Shown: one piece after another, positions 23,505 through 26,800 of the stretch
How positions within the stretch are numbered: position 1 is the first letter of the stretch
Layout: each line of letters opens with the position of its first letter
DNA from: Flavobacteriales bacterium
GTDB taxonomy: Bacteria; Bacteroidota; Bacteroidia; Flavobacteriales; TMED113
Length of the DNA: 26,800 bases
Reading direction: 5' to 3'
Assembly (NCBI GenBank): GCA_002696965.1
Contig: NZUB01000038.1
Coordinates: 1-26,800 of the forward strand
Notes under the pieces: generated by a model
Databases searched by the model: none
Told to the model about the DNA's origin: nothing
What the model saw: the letters and a program-made list of their open reading frames with translations, nothing else
Made by a program: the position numbers and the translations under genes

Positions 23505-26027
23505 TCAAAGATCTAGACTATTATTATCAGTTTGATTTTCATCTTGCTCAATCTGATTCTTTTCACTTAAACTATTTTCTTCATCAGAAGCATCAATTTC
23601 AACTTTAGCAACAGAGGATATTTGATCATTTTCCTTCAGGTTAATCAATCTAACACCTTGAGTGGCTCTACCCATAACACGCATTGTCTCAACATTCATT
23701 CTAATCATTACGCCACTTTTGTTAATAATCATTAATCCATCGGTATCTATTACGTTTTTAATAGCAATTAAATTACCTGTTTTAGTAGTAATACTAATGG
23801 TTTTTACCCCCTTACCTCCCCTGTTGGTTTTTCGATAAGAATCAATATCTGAACGCTTACCATATCCATTTTCTGAAACTACTAATACATGTGAATCAAA
23901 ATTATTGACACATATCATGCCAACAACAAAATTATTTTCACCAGATAATGTGATGCCTCTAACACCAGACGCCCCTCTACCCATTGCACGAACCTTAGCT
24001 TCTGGGAATCTAATTGCTTTACCTGAACTTGCCGCAATCATAATATCACTTTTTCCATCGGTTAATTTCGCTTCTAATAAACTATCTCCTTCTCTTATGC
24101 CAATTGCATTAATACCATTCTGTCTAGGCCTAGAATACGCTTCTAACGATGTTTTCTTGACAATTCCATTTCGAGTACACATAACAACATAGTGATTGTT
24201 TAAATAATCTTGATCTTTTAAATCTTTAACATTCAAATAAGCCATCACCTTGTCATCAGACGGTAAATTAATTAAATTTTGTATTGCTCTACCTTTAGAT
24301 GTTTTACCACCCTCAGGAATTTCGTATACACGCATCCAAAAACATTTTCCTGCTTGAGTAAAAAACAGCATATAATTGTGGTTAGTAGCAACAAAGATAT
24401 GCTCAACAAAATCATTATCTCTTGTAGTTACCCCTCTGTGACCAACTCCACCTCTATTTTGAACACGATATTCTGACAATGGGGTCCTTTTAACATAGCC
24501 CAGGTGAGAAATAGTAATCACAACCTTCTCATCAGGTATCATATCCTCAATGGTCAAATCTCCTCCAGCATAATTAATCTCTGTTCTTCTATCATCGCCA
24601 TATTTTTCTTTAATTTCAATTAGCTCGTCTTTTATAAGAGTCATTCTTAGGGTTTTATCTGACAATAAATCTTTTAAAGATTGAATAGTTTTCATTAACT
24701 CTGCATGTTCATCTTTTAATTTATTAACTTCTAGAGCTGTTAATTTTTGTAACCTTAAATCTAAAATAGCCTTACTTTGAATTTCGGATAATTCAAATTT
24801 TGACATCAGGCCTTCTTTAGCATCTTCTGGATTTTTTGAAGAGCGAATTAATGAAATAACTGCATCTAAATTTTCTAAAGCAATTAAAAGACCTTCCAAA
24901 ATATGGGCACGTTTTTCAGCTTGTTTCAATTCATATTTTGCTCTTCTAACAACAACATCATGTCGATGATCAATAAAGTAACTTACTAATTGTTTCACAT
25001 TAAGTAACATAGGTCTACCGTTCACCAATGCAATATTATTAACACTAAATGATGTTTGTAACTGAGTGTATTTGTAAAGTTGATTTAAAACAATATTAGG
25101 AATAGAATCTCTTTTTAATACATACACAATTCTCATTCCATTTCTATCTGACTCATCTCTAATATCTGATATACCTTCAATTTTTTTTGAATTAACTAGT
25201 TCTGCTGTCTTCGCAATCATATCCGCCTTATTCACCTGATATGGTAGTTCTGATACAATAATAAAATCCTTCCCATTAGTTTCTTCAAATGAAACCTTTG
25301 CCCTCATCACTACTCTACCCCTCCCAGTTTCTAAAGCATCTTTTACACCTGAATAACCATAAATTAATCCTCCTGTTGGAAAATCCGGAGCCTTTATATA
25401 TTGTATAATTTCTGAGATACTAATATCAGGATTATCAATAACAGCACAAACTCCATCAATAACCTCTGTTAAATTATGAGGAGGCATATTTGTAGCCATC
25501 CCCACAGCAATACCAGAAGCTCCATTTATAAGTAAATTAGGTATTCGAGTGGGTAAAACTGTAGGTTCTTTTAAAGTATCGTCGAAATTAAGTTGAAAAT
25601 CAACAGTCTCTTTATCAAGATCTGTTAACATTTCTTCACTTACTTTGCGTAGTTTTGCTTCAGTATATCTCATAGCAGCAGGACTATCACCATCTATTGA
25701 ACCAAAATTTCCTTGTCCATCTACTAATTGATAGCGCAAAGACCATTCTTGAGCCATTCTTACCATAGAGTCATATACGGAAGTATCTCCATGTGGATGA
25801 TATTTTCCAAGAACTTCACCTACAATTCTAGCTGATTTTTTATATGAGCTATTTGCACGAACACCCAATTCATACATACCAAAAAGAACTCTCCGATGAA
25901 CAGGTTTGAATCCATCACGAACATCAGGTAATGCACGTGAAACAATAACACTCATTGAATAGTCAATATATGAGGATTTCATTTCATCCTCAATATTAAT
26001 TTGAATAATTTTTTCTCTTTCAGACAT
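23505..26027 (-). CDS. gyrA: DNA gyrase subunit A
   Basis: Type IIA topoisomerase subunit that breaks and rejoins DNA to add negative supercoils, partner of GyrB. The 840-aa length is close to E. coli GyrA (875). The catalytic tyrosine is Y121 in AAMRYTEAKL. The quinolone region HPHGDTSVYD is at residues 77-86: Thr82 and Asp86 correspond to E. coli Ser83 and Asp87. The GyrA box is seen as QNRGGVGHRG in the C-terminal domain, which separates it from ParC. The acidic tail SDEENSLSEKNQIEQDENQ at the end is unconserved, a common feature. The ATG at 26027 starts the usual MSEREKIIQINIEDEMKSSY-like N-terminus. Confidence 0.97.
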   Translation of the reverse strand: MSEREKIIQINIEDEMKSSYIDYSMSVIVSRALPDVRDGFKPVHRRVLFGMYELGVRANSSYKKSARIVGEVLGKYHPHGDTSVYDSMVRMAQEWSLRYQLVDGQGNFGSIDGDSPAAMRYTEAKLRKVSEEMLTDLDKETVDFQLNFDDTLKEPTVLPTRIPNLLINGASGIAVGMATNMPPHNLTEVIDGVCAVIDNPDISISEIIQYIKAPDFPTGGLIYGYSGVKDALETGRGRVVMRAKVSFEETNGKDFIIVSELPYQVNKADMIAKTAELVNSKKIEGISDIRDESDRNGMRIVYVLKRDSIPNIVLNQLYKYTQLQTSFSVNNIALVNGRPMLLNVKQLVSYFIDHRHDVVVRRAKYELKQAEKRAHILEGLLIALENLDAVISLIRSSKNPEDAKEGLMSKFELSEIQSKAILDLRLQKLTALEVNKLKDEHAELMKTIQSLKDLLSDKTLRMTLIKDELIEIKEKYGDDRRTEINYAGGDLTIEDMIPDEKVVITISHLGYVKRTPLSEYRVQNRGGVGHRGVTTRDNDFVEHIFVATNHNYMLFFTQAGKCFWMRVYEIPEGGKTSKGRAIQNLINLPSDDKVMAYLNVKDLKDQDYLNNHYVVMCTRNGIVKKTSLEAYSRPRQNGINAIGIREGDSLLEAKLTDGKSDIMIAASSGKAIRFPEAKVRAMGRGASGVRGITLSGENNFVVGMICVNNFDSHVLVVSENGYGKRSDIDSYRKTNRGGKGVKTISITTKTGNLIAIKNVIDTDGLMIINKSGVMIRMNVETMRVMGRATQGVRLINLKENDQISSVAKVEIDASDEENSLSEKNQIEQDENQTDNNSLDL

Positions 26028-26188
26028 AATTAATACTGGTATTTTTTTGTTATATACAAGATAATGTTATTCTAGAGATTCTCGTGTATAAATAATAAAC
26101 TTTTTCTGAAAAATAATACACATATAAAATGTGAATAAATGAAAATAATATATATTTATAATGTGGATTAATTTTTGTATTTTAAAAC
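26028..26188. promoter_or_regulatory. gyrA/clpC divergent intergenic region
   Basis: 161 bases of AT-rich DNA between divergent gyrA and clpC. Near-matches to TAnnTTTG are AATTTTTG (26170-26177, plus strand, for clpC, leader about 6-8 bases) and TATCTTGT (minus strand, for gyrA). A short inverted element, GAGATTCTC, lies near 26055. No convincing -33 boxes, hairpin or riboswitch is visible. Confidence 0.4.
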
Positions 26189-26800
26189 ATGGAGGATAAT
26201 TTTTCAGCTAACATAAAAGATGTAATTGGTTTTAGTCGAGATGAAGCGATTAGACTATCTAACAATTATATTGGTACAGAACATTTTATTTTAGGCATAA
26301 TAAAGTTAAAAAATGCAGGTGCCGTTAATATTTTAAATACACTTGGCATTGAAATACTTAGCCTTAAAGAAGATATTGAAAATTTTGCCACTAGTAAATC
26401 AACTATTTCAATTAATACAACTAAAGATCAAATTCAATTAAAAAAAGAAGCTGAAAAAGCATTAAAAACTACCTTTTTAGAAGCAAGAGTATTTAATTCT
26501 TCAATGATTGGAACTACACATTTATTATTATGTATATTACAAAATAGTGCTGATAGTACTACGAAATTTCTAAATAATTATAATATCACCTATGAAAGAG
26601 TTAAAGAAGCATTTATAAAGGAGCTAGAATCAGAAGAATATTATGAACAAAAAGAAGAGGATCCTAAAATTAAAAACCCTCATCAAACAAAAGCATCAAT
26701 ATCTGAAGAAGACGATTCTAAACATGTAAGTAAAAGACAAGTACAATCTAATAAAACAAAGTCTAACACACCTGTTTTAGATAATTTTGGTCGGGACTTA
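26189..26800 (+). CDS. clpC: ATP-dependent Clp protease ATPase subunit ClpC, N-terminal part (C-terminus outside window)
   Basis: The first 204 codons of a ClpC-type AAA+ unfoldase that feeds proteins to ClpP. The frame is open to the window end. The duplicated Clp_N domain is visible: GFSRDEAIRLSNNYIGTEHFILGII (about residues 14-38) and EARVFNSSMIGTTHLLLCIL (about residues 99-118). A charged, poorly conserved linker (ESEEYYEQKEEDPK and onward) leads to TPVLDNFGRDL, the start of the first ATPase domain. Adjacency to gyrA is usual in flavobacteria. ClpC rather than ClpB is supported by the N-domain pattern and the sequence at the D1 start. Confidence 0.92.
   Translation, partial: MEDNFSANIKDVIGFSRDEAIRLSNNYIGTEHFILGIIKLKNAGAVNILNTLGIEILSLKEDIENFATSKSTISINTTKDQIQLKKEAEKALKTTFLEARVFNSSMIGTTHLLLCILQNSADSTTKFLNNYNITYERVKEAFIKELESEEYYEQKEEDPKIKNPHQTKASISEEDDSKHVSKRQVQSNKTKSNTPVLDNFGRDL

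Noticed and set aside
23905..24476. Two plus-strand ORFs inside gyrA
   Set aside because: Both are complements of a conserved gyrA region and have no family features.
25782..25797. Quinolone-resistance change in GyrA (Thr at the E. coli Ser83 position)
   Set aside because: As I recall, threonine at this site is the natural residue in some flavobacteria, and the Asp86 contact is intact, so it is not evidence of selected resistance.
1..26800. CRISPR array, IS element, prophage or defence island
   Set aside because: No spaced direct repeats, transposase, integrase, terminal inverted repeat, toxin-antitoxin pair or restriction gene was found. Gene content and composition are uniform.

Overview
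The window reads as a compact chromosomal segment of a free-living, probably marine, member of the Bacteroidota, order Flavobacteriales. The reasons are: very AT-rich DNA; no Shine-Dalgarno sequences before most starts; TAnnTTTG-type -7 promoter elements; neighbour sets I know from flavobacteria (nrnA-ndk, DUF721-recF-TPR-ribH, gyrA-TPR next to clpC); and several type IX secretion (T9SS) hallmarks, namely a type A sorting domain, a gliding-motility type C-terminal domain, SprB/PKD modules and a PorE-like OmpA protein. I see no phage, transposon, CRISPR array, tRNA or rRNA. Non-coding DNA adds up to roughly 900 bases. No gene-free stretch exceeds 300 bases; the longest are 21929-22150 (an RNA gene) and 26028-26188 (gyrA/clpC divergent promoter region).

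Layout. 1-4.6 kb: nrnA (cut by the window edge), ndk, DUF721-recF, a membrane-anchored TPR protein, ribH and HMG-CoA lyase. 4.6-7.1 kb: a leftward operon queE - PorE-like OmpA/PD40 protein - HMG-CoA lyase. 7.1-9.9 kb: an AAA_28 NTPase coupled to fmt, then pdxH and yqgE. 9.9-11.9 kb: a leftward operon plsC - GNAT (ElaA-like) - class IV aminotransferase. 12-15.3 kb: a rightward operon mtaB - lgt - DMT transporter. 15.4-22 kb is an accessory surface region: a secreted MORN protein, a PNGase F-like T9SS cargo, a FucP-type sugar transporter and a large repeat adhesin with a type B T9SS domain. 22-26.8 kb: a candidate 6S-like RNA gene, a 46-aa ORF, a TPR lipoprotein-or-periplasmic protein, gyrA and the start of clpC.

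How it fits together. The housekeeping genes cover DNA repair and topology (recF, gyrA, DUF721), cofactors (ribH, pdxH, queE), initiator tRNA formylation (fmt), tRNA modification (mtaB), and lipid and lipoprotein synthesis (plsC, lgt). The surface region is consistent with capture and processing of glycoprotein at the cell surface followed by sugar uptake, but that link is inference. All six convergent gene pairs overlap or are at most 5 bases apart.

The least ordinary element is at 21925-22094. It is an intergenic RNA of about 170 nt whose orientation can be read from G-U pairs (minus strand). It has its own -33/-7 promoter, a 10-bp closing stem, a second stem that competes with a local hairpin, a large bubble and an apical stem. 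This resembles 6S RNA architecture.
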